Origin: Aliivibrio sp. S3MY1
Lineage (GTDB): Bacteria > Pseudomonadota > Gammaproteobacteria > Enterobacterales > Vibrionaceae
Reading direction: 5' to 3'
Assembly: GCF_028765575.1 (NCBI RefSeq)
Contig: NZ_JARACO010000014.1
Location: 1 to 64,000, forward strand
Length of the DNA stretch: 64,000 nucleotides
This document shows positions 29,179-38,844 of this stretch, in pieces; within the stretch, counting starts at the first letter, position 1; each line of letters begins with the position of its first letter. The notes beneath the pieces are model-generated. The model had not been told where the DNA came from, did not search any database, and worked only from the letters and a program-made list of their open reading frames with translations. The translations under genes were made by a program, and so were the position numbers.

Positions 29179-31494
29179 TTACACTTTCTCTTTAAATCGT
29201 AATAAACGAAGTGCATTTAAGGTAACTAAGGCTGTTGCACCACTGTCGGCTAATACCGCAACCCATAAACCCGTTATACCAAATAAACTTGTCACTAAGA
29301 ATACCGCCTTTAAACCAAGCGCTAAAGTGATGTTCTGACGAATATTACTCAGTGTTGCTTTTGATAGCGCTACCATTGGTGCTAGCTCTTCTAAACGATT
29401 ATGAGTTAATGCCGCATCCGCTGTTTCAAGAGCAACGTCTGTTCCTCCTCCCATCGCAATACCAATAGAAGCGGTCTTCATTGCTGGCGCATCATTAATA
29501 CCATCACCGACCATTGCCGTTTTTGCCTGTGCAGTTAATTGCTCAACGTATTTCACTTTGTCTGATGGCAATAAGCCCGCTTTATAGTCAATATTCAGCT
29601 CTTTAGCAATCGCTTTTGCTGCACGTTCATTATCGCCAGTAAGCATGATTGGTTTTATACCTAATTTAACTAACTTCTCAACGGCTATTTTGGCATCGGG
29701 ACGCAGTTCATCACGCCATGCTAATAATCCAGAGATCTGCTTATTAATCAGTACAAGTACAACCGTTTTACCCTGTTGCTCTAAGAACGATATTTGACTT
29801 TCGATTTCAGGAATAACCTCACCATCAAACTGTTGTGGTGCATACAATTCAATACGTTGATTATTGACGATACCCTTAATACCTTTACCGACAACGGTTT
29901 CACGCTCATCGGCTTCAATAACAGTTAATCCTTGTTCTTGCGCTTTTATTACTACGGCTCTTGCTAAAGGATGCGATGAACCCATTTCAACTGCGGCAGA
30001 TTGAAATAAAATACTTTCTTCAGTTTCAGCTTCAACTAAAACACGAATATCAGTCAGTATTGGCTTACCTTGGGTTAGTGTTCCCGTCTTATCAAATGCG
30101 ATGTTTTGAATATGACCAAGCTCTTCTAATGCAGCGCCCCCTTTAATCAAAGCTCCGCGTTTTGCCGCAGTTGCTAGACCTGAAGTAATCGCTGCTGGTG
30201 TTGATATCACTAACGCACAAGGACAAGCGATCAGCAGCATAGCTAAACCACGGTAAATCCACGTGTCCCATGATTGACCAAACATCAATGGTGGAATAAT
30301 AATCACCAGTAATGACATCAGCATCATTGCTGGCGTGTACCAACGACTGAACTTATCAAGAAAACGCTCTAAAGGTGCTTTGCGAGATTCTGCTTCCTCA
30401 ATCAGATGTAAAATACGATCTATCGCATTCTCACCTTGTGCCGAAGTGATCTGAATTTCAATCACACGATCATTAACAATAGAACCAGCCATTAATGGAT
30501 CGTTAGCCTTTTTATCTACAGGAACTGACTCACCGGTTAATGCACTTTCATCAAAAGAAGCGAATTCAGAAAGTAAAATTGCATCTGCGGCTAAACGATC
30601 GCCTGGAGAAACTTGAACTTTATCTCCTACGTTTAATGCTGATGCTGGTACTTCTTCTTTAGTGCCATCCGATTTAATACGAATTGCAGTATCAGGCACT
30701 AAATCCATTAATGCTTTTACACCACTTCTCGCTTTTGCCGACGCATAGCCTTCTAATTGTTCACCTAACATAAACAATAAGATAACCATGGCCGCTTCTA
30801 CCGTTTCACCTAAATAAACAGCACCGATTGCAGCTACCGTCATTAACGTTTCGATTGAGAATGGCGATCCATTTATCGCTAAACGAATCGCTTTACGTCC
30901 AATAGGAATTAATCCAAATAGACCTGCGACAGTAAAAGCGATTGTGCCTAGTTCTTTATTTACTAAGTTAATACCTGTTGCGATAACTAAGAAAGCAACC
31001 AAGGTTAACAATAATATATTCTTTTTCCAGAACGGCTGAGATTCACTCTCTGATGTGTTTTTTGCACCTATATCAGATAACGGGAAACCTGTGGTCTTAG
31101 CCACACTAATAATTTGTTCAAATACCGCTTCGTTCTTCGCTCTTACTGTCAGTTTTTCGGTTGCAAAAATAACGTTAGCATCAATGACATCTGGAATCGC
31201 TAGTATCGCTTTTTTCAATTTTGCAGCGCAGCTTGGGCAGTCCATATCCGCAATAAGCCAACTGCGTGATAACGAACCGTTATTCGATGTTTTAGAGGTG
31301 ACAGCTAAGGGGTCTGATTCTCCAGGATCACTTCCGCAACATGAGTCCGCATCTGTTGATTTATCAACGCTGCTACAGCAATCAGCAACCGCGCTTTCTG
31401 CCTTTATTGCCGTGATCTTTGGTGCAGCACAACACGAACTTGATGGGTTATGTTTATGATCATGGCTATGTGTGGTTTTATGAGTAGTACACAT
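29179..31494 (-). CDS. zntA: Zn(II)/Cd(II)/Pb(II)-exporting P1B-type ATPase
   Basis: An inner-membrane heavy-metal efflux pump, 771 residues. Residues 1-65 are a His- and Cys-rich tail (HSHDHKH, SSSCCAAP, DCCSS, DSCCGS), then an HMA domain whose DMDCPSCAAKLK motif is typical of the ZntA group. Membrane segment ACPCALVISTP (about 424-434) holds the transport CPC; DKTGTLTQGKP (about 467-477) has the phosphorylated aspartate; MVGDGINDAPAM (about 657-668) closes the P domain. AAAGGA lies 8 bases before the ATG. A MerR-family (ZntR-type) promoter lies just upstream; zntR itself is not in the window. The unusually long double-cysteine tail may buffer metal. Confidence 0.95.
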   Translation of the reverse strand: MCTTHKTTHSHDHKHNPSSSCCAAPKITAIKAESAVADCCSSVDKSTDADSCCGSDPGESDPLAVTSKTSNNGSLSRSWLIADMDCPSCAAKLKKAILAIPDVIDANVIFATEKLTVRAKNEAVFEQIISVAKTTGFPLSDIGAKNTSESESQPFWKKNILLLTLVAFLVIATGINLVNKELGTIAFTVAGLFGLIPIGRKAIRLAINGSPFSIETLMTVAAIGAVYLGETVEAAMVILLFMLGEQLEGYASAKARSGVKALMDLVPDTAIRIKSDGTKEEVPASALNVGDKVQVSPGDRLAADAILLSEFASFDESALTGESVPVDKKANDPLMAGSIVNDRVIEIQITSAQGENAIDRILHLIEEAESRKAPLERFLDKFSRWYTPAMMLMSLLVIIIPPLMFGQSWDTWIYRGLAMLLIACPCALVISTPAAITSGLATAAKRGALIKGGAALEELGHIQNIAFDKTGTLTQGKPILTDIRVLVEAETEESILFQSAAVEMGSSHPLARAVVIKAQEQGLTVIEADERETVVGKGIKGIVNNQRIELYAPQQFDGEVIPEIESQISFLEQQGKTVVLVLINKQISGLLAWRDELRPDAKIAVEKLVKLGIKPIMLTGDNERAAKAIAKELNIDYKAGLLPSDKVKYVEQLTAQAKTAMVGDGINDAPAMKTASIGIAMGGGTDVALETADAALTHNRLEELAPMVALSKATLSNIRQNITLALGLKAVFLVTSLFGITGLWVAVLADSGATALVTLNALRLLRFKEKV

Positions 31495-31535
31495 GAGAAA
31501 ATCCTTTCTGTTAGGTTTTTAGTTTATCTACTCTA

Positions 31536-31567
31536 ACTATAGACCTTAGAGTTAACTCCAAGGTCAA
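31536..31567 (-). promoter_or_regulatory. ZntR/MerR-type promoter and operator of zntA
   Basis: On the minus strand, -35 TTGACC (31567-31562) and -10 TATAGT (31541-31536) are separated by 20 bp, the over-long spacing typical of MerR-family targets. The spacer is centred on a 22-bp inverted repeat (31543-31564; arms ACCTTGGAGTT and AACTCTAAGGT). The arrangement is very close to the E. coli zntA promoter. The start codon of zntA lies about 40 bases downstream of the -10. Confidence 0.88.
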
Positions 31568-31592
31568 GGATAAGTTTACTCAAATATAAAAA

Positions 31593-31610
31593 AAGACACC
31601 GAAGTGTCTT
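31593..31610 (-). terminator. Terminator of the CBS-domain gene
   Basis: On the minus strand: AAGACAC, TTCG tetraloop, GTGTCTT, then a T-run. It lies between the CBS gene and the zntA promoter. Confidence 0.85.
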
Positions 31611-31647
31611 AATTTTTATTTATATCACTATTTTATAGCTATAATTT

Positions 31648-32064
31648 CTACACTGGGTGTTTGAAACAATGTCCAATTGACTCACTCAATGCCTGAAGTA
31701 CATTTCGACGAGTGATTATTCCAACTAACTTACCTTCCTCTACCACTGGGTAAATTTTGGGTTTATTTGCGGTCATGGTCTGCGCTAAATCAATGATCGT
31801 ATCTTCTGGAGTAACCGTAAGAACTTCTGTTTTCATTACATCTTCAACAACGTGCGTATCTTGGCAATGGTAACTCACACCAATTAACGACTTAATCAAA
31901 TCCTGCTCTGAAATGAAGCCAATCACTTCACGTTGTTCATTTACAACAGGACCGCCAATATGCTGCGAAGTAATAAATTGATCCAAAGCCGCTGATAATG
32001 ACATATCCGCTGTCAAATAAAGAGGTCGCGCGCTCATGTATTGTTTTACTTTTTTATTTTCCAT
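31648..32064 (-). CDS. Two-CBS-domain protein
   Basis: A 138-residue soluble protein made of a pair of CBS motifs (Bateman module). The first covers about 8-60 (VKQYMSARPLYLTADMSLSAALDQF ... GPVVNEQREVIGFISEQDLI) and the second about 75-132 (VEDVMKTEVLTVTPEDTIIDLAQTM ... PVVEEGKLVGIITRRNVLQAL). Such modules bind adenine nucleotides or similar ligands. There is no attached effector domain, so it probably acts on a partner. It is a single gene with its own terminator, upstream of but not obviously linked to zntA. Confidence 0.9.
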   Translation of the reverse strand: MENKKVKQYMSARPLYLTADMSLSAALDQFITSQHIGGPVVNEQREVIGFISEQDLIKSLIGVSYHCQDTHVVEDVMKTEVLTVTPEDTIIDLAQTMTANKPKIYPVVEEGKLVGIITRRNVLQALSESIGHCFKHPV

Positions 32065-32192
32065 TATAGCCCCCTAACGTGCTATCAATCAGTTTTGATA
32101 ACTTAAGTGTGGACTATTTTGGGAAAAAAGCTAAATCACTCTTACCTATCTCTGTGATGGATGAAACCTATTGAGAAGAAAATTAGCTAAAT

Positions 32193-33785
32193 CTATGAAC
32201 TCCCCAACAAAACATCAATTAAAATTTTCTTATTTTGTTCAACTGATGACATTACGTTTTCATAACCTGCAGTATTGTTTGTTCTTTCCATTCGATGAAT
32301 CACCCTTAAACATTGTTTAATGTTTTCAGGATCTTTCATCAAATTTTTACCCTTTAGCGTTAGAGTAAGTAGCATGTAGTTTAAGTCTGATGAATAAGGG
32401 TACGTTTGACCAATTTTAGTCAACTGTGCTTGATTACCATCTGAAGACGTTTGGCCTCTTAGCCATTGATAAACTTTATTTAATTTTTGAAAATGCGTCA
32501 TACCTTGTTGTAACAACTGAGGCGCATTCTTTTTTAAGCTAGCTTGATCAAATATTTTATATAGGCCAACACACAGTTTTACTTCACCTGACATTGCCAA
32601 TACACCAAAAGCAGCAACACGGAATTCATCAGATGCGACTTTTCGCTCAGATAAAAATCGGTGATAACATGTCGTCGCTATTGCCTTAGCTTTGTAACGC
32701 TTACCTTGCTTAAACAACTGGCGAGCAATGAAAATATTAATATAACCTTGCAATTCATCACGCTTATCCATCGCTATACGTTTTTTTAGCGTGATTATAA
32801 GCTGACCAAAATAACGACGATACTGCTCTTTGTTCAAGCTCATATTTGACTTATAAACAAGGTCTGCAATATCCATGATCATACGATTTAATGTCGTAGG
32901 ATTAATACCTATATGATAAAAACGCTTCATTACCATATTATGCACTAATGCTGGTTCATTATTTTCAATGATAAATTTTAAATAAGAATAAAACGCTTTA
33001 TCATTTTTAGGGTTATTTTCAAACGCCTTTGCTAAATAAGCTTGGACTTTAGATAGTTGTTTTGCTTCTGTGTAAATATCAGAAAGCATTAAATTTGCTT
33101 TAAATAAATACTTTTTAGAACGAAGTAAAAGCTCAAGAACAGGGATCGCTTTTGGTTTTTCTACCACATGACAATACGCCATTAAATTCTGTGGCATGAC
33201 ATCACTTTTATCGTGACGTTGATACACTTTTTTAAATGTTGAAAAATCTTTCGCTTTATACAACTCTTCTAAAGTCATATTAAGTAACATTCGATTTTTA
33301 TACGTTCCAGGATAAGTCTGTGCGCGCTGAATAAAAGCGGATTGAGATCCTTTGACTTCGCCTACTAACTTTTCTATAAGCAAGGTTAAATTAAAGGATT
33401 TTTTAATTAAATCATCTATATAACCAAAATTAATTGGACTATTAACAACAAAATCAGGAAACAACTCTCTTGCATTAATGTCATCAACTAGTGAGTCATC
33501 ATTATCTATGTCGATAATAAAAATAGGTCGTTTACCAAACTTGGCTTTTTCACGAGCGTGGTTAACTATCTCACAAATTACTTCATGATCAGCATAATGG
33601 TATTCAATAAAATAATAGTCATAAACAGGTAATTCTGAAGCACTCATACTGACATTAAAAGAATCAGCAGTCTTAAAGCCTGCTTTCTGAAAAAACTGAC
33701 GGATCTGAGTACTACGCTCTCTTTTTTCAGTAAAAACCAACACATTCATTTGTGGAATGCGTCTAATTAATTCAGCACTGCTCAT
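32193..33785 (-). CDS. Receiver-like plus TPR-like helical protein, unknown function
   Basis: A 530-residue soluble protein. Residues about 13-135 have the alternating strand/helix look of a response-regulator receiver (MNVLVFTEKRERSTQIRQFF, then YDYYFIEYHYAD, then FGKRPIFIIDIDNDD), but where the phospho-acceptor aspartate is expected after the third strand there is FIEY, a glutamate. The rest (about 150-525) is all helical, with TPR-like spacing (LNMTLEELYKAKDFSTFKKVY, LMLSDIYTEAKQLSKVQAYLAKAFENNPKNDKAFY). I recognise no catalytic motif. It resembles receiver-TPR proteins found in Vibrio, from general memory only. It stands alone between CBS and ydiJ, both also on the minus strand. Confidence 0.75.
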   Translation of the reverse strand: MSSAELIRRIPQMNVLVFTEKRERSTQIRQFFQKAGFKTADSFNVSMSASELPVYDYYFIEYHYADHEVICEIVNHAREKAKFGKRPIFIIDIDNDDSLVDDINARELFPDFVVNSPINFGYIDDLIKKSFNLTLLIEKLVGEVKGSQSAFIQRAQTYPGTYKNRMLLNMTLEELYKAKDFSTFKKVYQRHDKSDVMPQNLMAYCHVVEKPKAIPVLELLLRSKKYLFKANLMLSDIYTEAKQLSKVQAYLAKAFENNPKNDKAFYSYLKFIIENNEPALVHNMVMKRFYHIGINPTTLNRMIMDIADLVYKSNMSLNKEQYRRYFGQLIITLKKRIAMDKRDELQGYINIFIARQLFKQGKRYKAKAIATTCYHRFLSERKVASDEFRVAAFGVLAMSGEVKLCVGLYKIFDQASLKKNAPQLLQQGMTHFQKLNKVYQWLRGQTSSDGNQAQLTKIGQTYPYSSDLNYMLLTLTLKGKNLMKDPENIKQCLRVIHRMERTNNTAGYENVMSSVEQNKKILIDVLLGSS

Positions 33786-33947
33786 TTATCAATAACTCTA
33801 ACAAAAATAACACCAACAATATACCAATCCGTAAAAAACAAAGAGACCCTGCATTACATATAAAGTCAATGTATATGCAAAATAATCTGAACTATCTCAC
33901 GGAAATCCTGCGCTACTTTATCACAAAATAACGCAGAATTAAGCTAT

Positions 33948-36900
33948 TTAAATATTCGTCAATATCGCTTGTAAAGGATGTTGCAATTGCTCTCCTTCAA
34001 AGCGCTTTACTTGACTTCGGCATGAGTACCCAGAGATCAGACAACGCTCTTTATCTAAATTAGCTAAGTTACCTTTCCAACTTAAATCATAAATTGCTTT
34101 CGAACTCTCTAATTTATCCGCTTCATGCCCATAAGTACCAGCCATTCCACAACAACCTACCGGGACCGTATTTAATGTTAATCCAAAATGAGTAAATATC
34201 TCTCCCCATTCCTTTTCAGCATTTGGCATTTTAGTTTTTTCAGTACAATGGGCAAATAATTGCCAAGGCCTTGTATCAAACACCGTCGCTTTATCAAAAG
34301 AAGATAGTTTAGGATACAACCACTCATGCACAGTCAAAACAGTAAAATCACCACGGTTATCCGTCAAAATTTCACTGTATTCATCCCGATAGCAAAGAAC
34401 TAATGCAGGATCTACGCCAACCATTGGTATTTTTAATTCAGAAACTTGATTTAAAAACTCACTCGTTGTTTGAGCTGTGGTTGTAAACTGTTTTAAAAAA
34501 CCTTTTACATGCAGTGCTTTACCATTTGGTTTAAATGGCAGCAATATGGGCGTTAATCCTAGGCGTTGAATGAGTTCAATAAAATCGCTCACAACACCAG
34601 CGTCATAATAACTAGTGAACGGATCTTGAACAATCACTACATGCTGCTTACGTTCCTTTTCAGAAAGACCTTTCAATGTTTCTAGATTAAATGGAGAAAT
34701 ATGTTTCTTCCGACAACGCTCAGTTAACGTGGGAACAGATAATAGAGGCATATCAACATAGCCTACTATTTTTTTTGTTAACGTTTTCGTTACAGATTGT
34801 TTTAATACACCATTAATCACTTTGGGTACTTTAGCCATGAGCGGCAACATAGTTTCAATATTCGCCACCATGTAATCTTTCATTGGTCGTTGATAACGGC
34901 TGTGATAGATATTTAAAAAACGCGAACGAAAACTTGGCACATCCACTTTAATTGGACATTGGCTTGCACAGGCTTTACAAGCTAAACAGCCCATCATTGC
35001 GTCGTGTACTTCATGCGAATAATCGTATTCTTTATCTTTATTTATACGATTTCGAATACGATCTATAATTTGCTTAATCGAGGGACGCTTTGTTAGAAGT
35101 TCTCGCTCTAACTCAACAGGATCAATTCCTTGTTCTGATAATTGACGCAACCATTCACGAACAAGTCCTGCTCGCCCTTTTGGAGAGTGACGACGATCCG
35201 CTGTTACTTTCATTGATGGGCACATTGGTGAGCTTGTTTCATAATTAAAGCACAAACCATTACCATTACATTCCATCGCTTGATTAAAGCTATCTCTTAC
35301 TTCAATTGGGATTTGACGGTCATAATATCCACGCTTTGTATCACTTACTTTAACCAATTGATCGCTACTGTTTAACGGCGTACAGATTTTTCCCGGATTC
35401 ATTTTATTATGAGGGTCAAAAGCGCCTTTCACACGACGCAACTCTAGAAATAGCTCTTCACCAAAAAATTCTGGTCCATATTCTGAACGAAAGCCTTTAC
35501 CGTGCTCCCCCCACATTAAACCGCCGTACTTTGACACTAAAGCAACCACTTGATCTGAAATGGTATGCATTAATGCTTCTTGCTTTGGATCGCACATATC
35601 TAAGGCTGGACGTACGTGAAGTACCCCAGCATCAACGTGGCCAAACATACCGTAATTGAGCTGATGTGAATCTAATAACGATCTAAACTCTTGAATAAAA
35701 TCGGCTAAATTCTCTGGTGGTACGCAAGTATCTTCAGCAAAAGCAACTGGCTTAGCGGCACCTTTTGTTGCACCTAATAAACCCACGGCTTTTTTTCGCA
35801 TCGTATAAATACGACCAATACTGGTAATATCTTGCGTTATTTGATAACCGATAATACCAGCAGCTTCTGATTCAATAAGTTGATCTAACTTTGCGATAAG
35901 ATCCAAAACTTGCTGTTCAACCACTTCTGGCTCTGTTCCTGCAAATTCCACCATATTTAAGCCAAGCATTTCTTTGTTTGGAACATCAGTAATTAAATCA
36001 CTAACGCTATGCCAAACAATATCTTGCTTTGCAAAATTCAATACTCTTGAGTCGATGGTTTCAACAGAAAGCGCATTAGCTTCAACCATAAATGGGGCAT
36101 TTCGTAATGCTGCATCAAACGTATCATATTTTACATTGATTAAGGTTCTGGCTTTTGGAATAGGTGTAATATTTACTTTCGCTTCGGTTAAAAAGGCTAA
36201 TGACCCTTCTGAACCACATAGTACTCGCGTTATATCGAATTGATCTGTTTCTGTATTTAATGCGTTTTTTAAATCGTACCCCGTTAAAAAACGATTCAAT
36301 GGCGGAAATTTATCTTCAATCTGTTTACGCTTATCGCGACACACTGCTGCTGTAATATCTAAGACAGATCGAACAGCGTCTGATTGTTCATCATAAGAAA
36401 GTGATGTATCCAAACACTGTCCATTAGCCAGAACGGCGGTTACCGCTAATACGTGATCTGAGGTTTTACCGTATTTTAGAGAACCTTGTCCGGATGCATC
36501 AGTATTGATCATCCCACCAATAGTCGCTCGATTACTGGTCGATAAATCAGGAGAAAAGAAAAAGCCATGCGGGCGCAGAGCATCATTAAGTTGATCTTTA
36601 ATTAATCCCGTTTGAACTCTCGCCCAGCCCTGCTCGACATTAATTTCCAACACATTATTCATGTAACGAGAGAGATCGACCACAATACCTTTTGTTAGTG
36701 ACTGACCATTGGTACCAGTACCACCACCACGAGGAGAAAAGGTCACTCTTTTATAGTGTTCTTGGTTTGCTAGAGAAGCTAAACATTCAACGTCTTTTGT
36801 TGTTTTTGGAAGTAAAACGGCTTGAGGTAATTGTTGATAAACACTGTTATCGGTCGCAACTGCCAAACGACTTGAGTACGTCGTTTCGACATCACCACTA

Positions 36901-36980
36901 AAATCGGTTTTTGCGAGTTGCTCTAAATATTCAAGTACCGTTGGGTCGATAGACGACTGAAATGATAATACTGGTAACAT
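33948..36980 (-). CDS. ydiJ: FAD- and Fe-S-dependent D-2-hydroxyglutarate dehydrogenase YdiJ
   Basis: A 1010-residue three-part flavoprotein that follows E. coli YdiJ (about 1018 residues) throughout. An N-terminal FAD-binding-4 domain has SPRGGGTGTNGQSL (about 84-97) and TSNRATIGGMINTDASGQGS; a C-terminal FAD-oxidase domain has YGMFGHVDAGVLHVRPALDMCDP. A ferredoxin-like part has CLACKACASQCPIKVDVP near 662-680, and the CCG-type domain ends with VGCCGMAGTYGHEADK. YdiJ oxidises D-2-hydroxyglutarate, a by-product of serine biosynthesis; electron acceptors are not evident from sequence. GGAGCA precedes the ATG directly, with AGGAG further upstream. It is monocistronic and divergent from the DUF3334 gene. 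Confidence 0.94.
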   Translation of the reverse strand: MLPVLSFQSSIDPTVLEYLEQLAKTDFSGDVETTYSSRLAVATDNSVYQQLPQAVLLPKTTKDVECLASLANQEHYKRVTFSPRGGGTGTNGQSLTKGIVVDLSRYMNNVLEINVEQGWARVQTGLIKDQLNDALRPHGFFFSPDLSTSNRATIGGMINTDASGQGSLKYGKTSDHVLAVTAVLANGQCLDTSLSYDEQSDAVRSVLDITAAVCRDKRKQIEDKFPPLNRFLTGYDLKNALNTETDQFDITRVLCGSEGSLAFLTEAKVNITPIPKARTLINVKYDTFDAALRNAPFMVEANALSVETIDSRVLNFAKQDIVWHSVSDLITDVPNKEMLGLNMVEFAGTEPEVVEQQVLDLIAKLDQLIESEAAGIIGYQITQDITSIGRIYTMRKKAVGLLGATKGAAKPVAFAEDTCVPPENLADFIQEFRSLLDSHQLNYGMFGHVDAGVLHVRPALDMCDPKQEALMHTISDQVVALVSKYGGLMWGEHGKGFRSEYGPEFFGEELFLELRRVKGAFDPHNKMNPGKICTPLNSSDQLVKVSDTKRGYYDRQIPIEVRDSFNQAMECNGNGLCFNYETSSPMCPSMKVTADRRHSPKGRAGLVREWLRQLSEQGIDPVELERELLTKRPSIKQIIDRIRNRINKDKEYDYSHEVHDAMMGCLACKACASQCPIKVDVPSFRSRFLNIYHSRYQRPMKDYMVANIETMLPLMAKVPKVINGVLKQSVTKTLTKKIVGYVDMPLLSVPTLTERCRKKHISPFNLETLKGLSEKERKQHVVIVQDPFTSYYDAGVVSDFIELIQRLGLTPILLPFKPNGKALHVKGFLKQFTTTAQTTSEFLNQVSELKIPMVGVDPALVLCYRDEYSEILTDNRGDFTVLTVHEWLYPKLSSFDKATVFDTRPWQLFAHCTEKTKMPNAEKEWGEIFTHFGLTLNTVPVGCCGMAGTYGHEADKLESSKAIYDLSWKGNLANLDKERCLISGYSCRSQVKRFEGEQLQHPLQAILTNI

Positions 36981-37217
36981 TGCTCCATGCTCCTAAAATC
37001 GCTGATCCCTCAGCACTATTAATGTTGTTCTATAGACACTTTACAACATCTCGCATGGATAAAACATCAAAGCTATGCTATATCCGGTAAATATTTATAA
37101 TATGACTCGTCTCATAAGAGTCAGTAAAACCAAAGATCAACACCAACCATTACACAGAACATAAACAAGATGGTATTCCGCCAAAGATTCGATGGCACAT
37201 TTTTTATAGAGAACGTT

Positions 37218-37919
37218 ATGAAACCTGCAATCAGAAAAAATAAAACAAAAACCATTACGACTGACGATATTCTTCTTACTTTATGCCGCTCAATGTCTGG
37301 GGTATTAACTAAGGCTACGCAAAGTCCTGTTAACTATTCATCGATGGTTCAAAAAATAACAAAGACAAGCTTAAAGCCTGACTTTGGTTGTTTTGTTCTT
37401 TTTGATGGTGGCTTCTCTGGCTTGGTTGTCACTAACTTTACTAAAGACGCAGCACTAGAGTTGTATACAAGGTATATGCGTAATATGGGTATGCCTGATG
37501 AAGAGCTAGCTATTTTACATACATCAGATGAAGTTGGAGATGTTCTTGGTGAGTTAATGAACCAAATCGTTGGTGATTTTACTGGACAGATCCGAAAAAC
37601 ATTACAAACCACAATTTCTCAAAACCAACCAAAGATGCTGACGTTAAACAAACAAGTCATTCTTTCAGTTGATACTAATTTAGATCGACCTCAGGCACGT
37701 AGAGTGACTTTTACCACGGCAAATAATCATATTTTCTATCTTGAACTTGCAATGGATAAGACTGAGTTTATTGAGCTTGAAGGCTTTGAACAGGAAGAAG
37801 AGTTTGATGCTGATGACCTATTTGAGCAACACAAATCAGGCAATAATCAAACCTCAGGGATAAAAGATACGCCATCTCAAGATTTTGATGACTCTTTGTT
37901 TGATGAATTAGGGATTTAA
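37218..37919 (+). CDS. DUF3334 protein, CheX-like
   Basis: A 233-residue soluble protein. The central part (TSLKPDFGCFVLFDGGFSGLVV, then HTSDEVGDVLGELMNQIVGDFTGQIRKTL) has the GExxN-like helix seen in CheX/CheC-type phosphatase folds (E-L-M-N-Q-I-V-G-D). A long acidic tail follows (about 195-233, ending DDSLFDELGI). It fits DUF3334, which I associate with chemotaxis-related CheX-like proteins in Vibrio. I start at the ATG at 37218 rather than 37170, since the alignable MKPAIRKNKTKTITTDD starts there and GAGAA lies 5-8 bases upstream. It stands alone; no che genes are adjacent. Confidence 0.75.
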   Translation: MKPAIRKNKTKTITTDDILLTLCRSMSGVLTKATQSPVNYSSMVQKITKTSLKPDFGCFVLFDGGFSGLVVTNFTKDAALELYTRYMRNMGMPDEELAILHTSDEVGDVLGELMNQIVGDFTGQIRKTLQTTISQNQPKMLTLNKQVILSVDTNLDRPQARRVTFTTANNHIFYLELAMDKTEFIELEGFEQEEEFDADDLFEQHKSGNNQTSGIKDTPSQDFDDSLFDELGI

Positions 37920-38129
37920 CTCTCCCCATTAATGCTTAATAGTTAAGAAATGGTGTTTCTTTGTGATTATTTACTGACATAAAGAGCACCATCCGCTGTC
38001 CTAAGTATATAAGTAAGCTCCCCTTTTCTCCTTGTTAACCTCACTTCTACACCTTTTAAATACCAAATATCTTCCAAATCAAATAAGAGACAGGTAAAAT
38101 AACGACCCGCTAAAAAGTAAGGTAAATCT

Positions 38130-38819
38130 ATGTCGTCTACAAAGCAAAAGGCTCTAAAAAAGATCGCTAAATGTCTTGAACTCGGTAATTCAGCTAATGT
38201 GAATGAAGCCGCTCAAGCCATTAAGATGGCGCATCGCCTTATGCTTAAGTATGGCCTTGAAAAAGATGACATTGAATTTATCAAGATGGGAAAAACCCAA
38301 AGTACTCATCTACTTCCGAGTAACGTTGGCAGCAATATTTTAAAGATCATTCGTGGTATCAATACCCGATTTGGTGTTGAAGCCGTATTGCTAAACCATA
38401 AAGGGCTCAAAAAAGTCGAATTTATTGGTTCTGCTGATCGTGCTATTTTTGCGGCTTTCGCCTTCGATATTGTTTATCGCGAAATGAATGAACAAACAGG
38501 TCAGTTTAAAAATAGTTTTGCAGGCTCTGGCAAAGGACAACTCGAAGTCACTAAACGAGTGAATTCATTTTTAGCCGGTTGGATTGAAGGTGCTCTTGAA
38601 AAACTCCCCGTCATTGCACCCGATGATGAATCAGCCAACAAGATAAATGATTACATCGATAAAGAATTTAAAAATATCGACCGCGAAACATTTAAGCAAC
38701 AGCTACGTGAAGCCATGGCTAATATGACAGCGGATTACGAGAAAGGGCTTAAAAAAGGTCGAACTATTTCAGTTAATCGACCCGTTGCTGGCGCTCAAGC
38801 GCCAAAGCGACTGAATTAA
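38130..38819 (+). CDS. DUF2786 domain protein
   Basis: A 229-residue basic, soluble protein. The N-terminal 45 residues (KQKALKKIAKCLELGNSANVNEAAQAIKMAHRLMLKYGL) are a clear DUF2786 helical motif, a small domain found in phage and chromosomal proteins of unknown role. The remainder is a separate helical domain with VEFIGSADRAIFAAFAFDIVYREM (about 90-115) and a lysine-rich C-terminus (YEKGLKKGRTISVNRP). AAGGT lies 6 bases before the ATG. It converges with the GntR gene. No phage genes are nearby. Confidence 0.8.
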   Translation: MSSTKQKALKKIAKCLELGNSANVNEAAQAIKMAHRLMLKYGLEKDDIEFIKMGKTQSTHLLPSNVGSNILKIIRGINTRFGVEAVLLNHKGLKKVEFIGSADRAIFAAFAFDIVYREMNEQTGQFKNSFAGSGKGQLEVTKRVNSFLAGWIEGALEKLPVIAPDDESANKINDYIDKEFKNIDRETFKQQLREAMANMTADYEKGLKKGRTISVNRPVAGAQAPKRLN

Positions 38820-38844
38820 CCAACTCAACGCTTACGAGGCTCAC

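Noticed and set aside
38130-38819. DUF2786 gene as a sign of a prophage
   Set aside because: DUF2786 occurs in phages, but no integrase, structural gene, attachment site or compositional change was seen around it.
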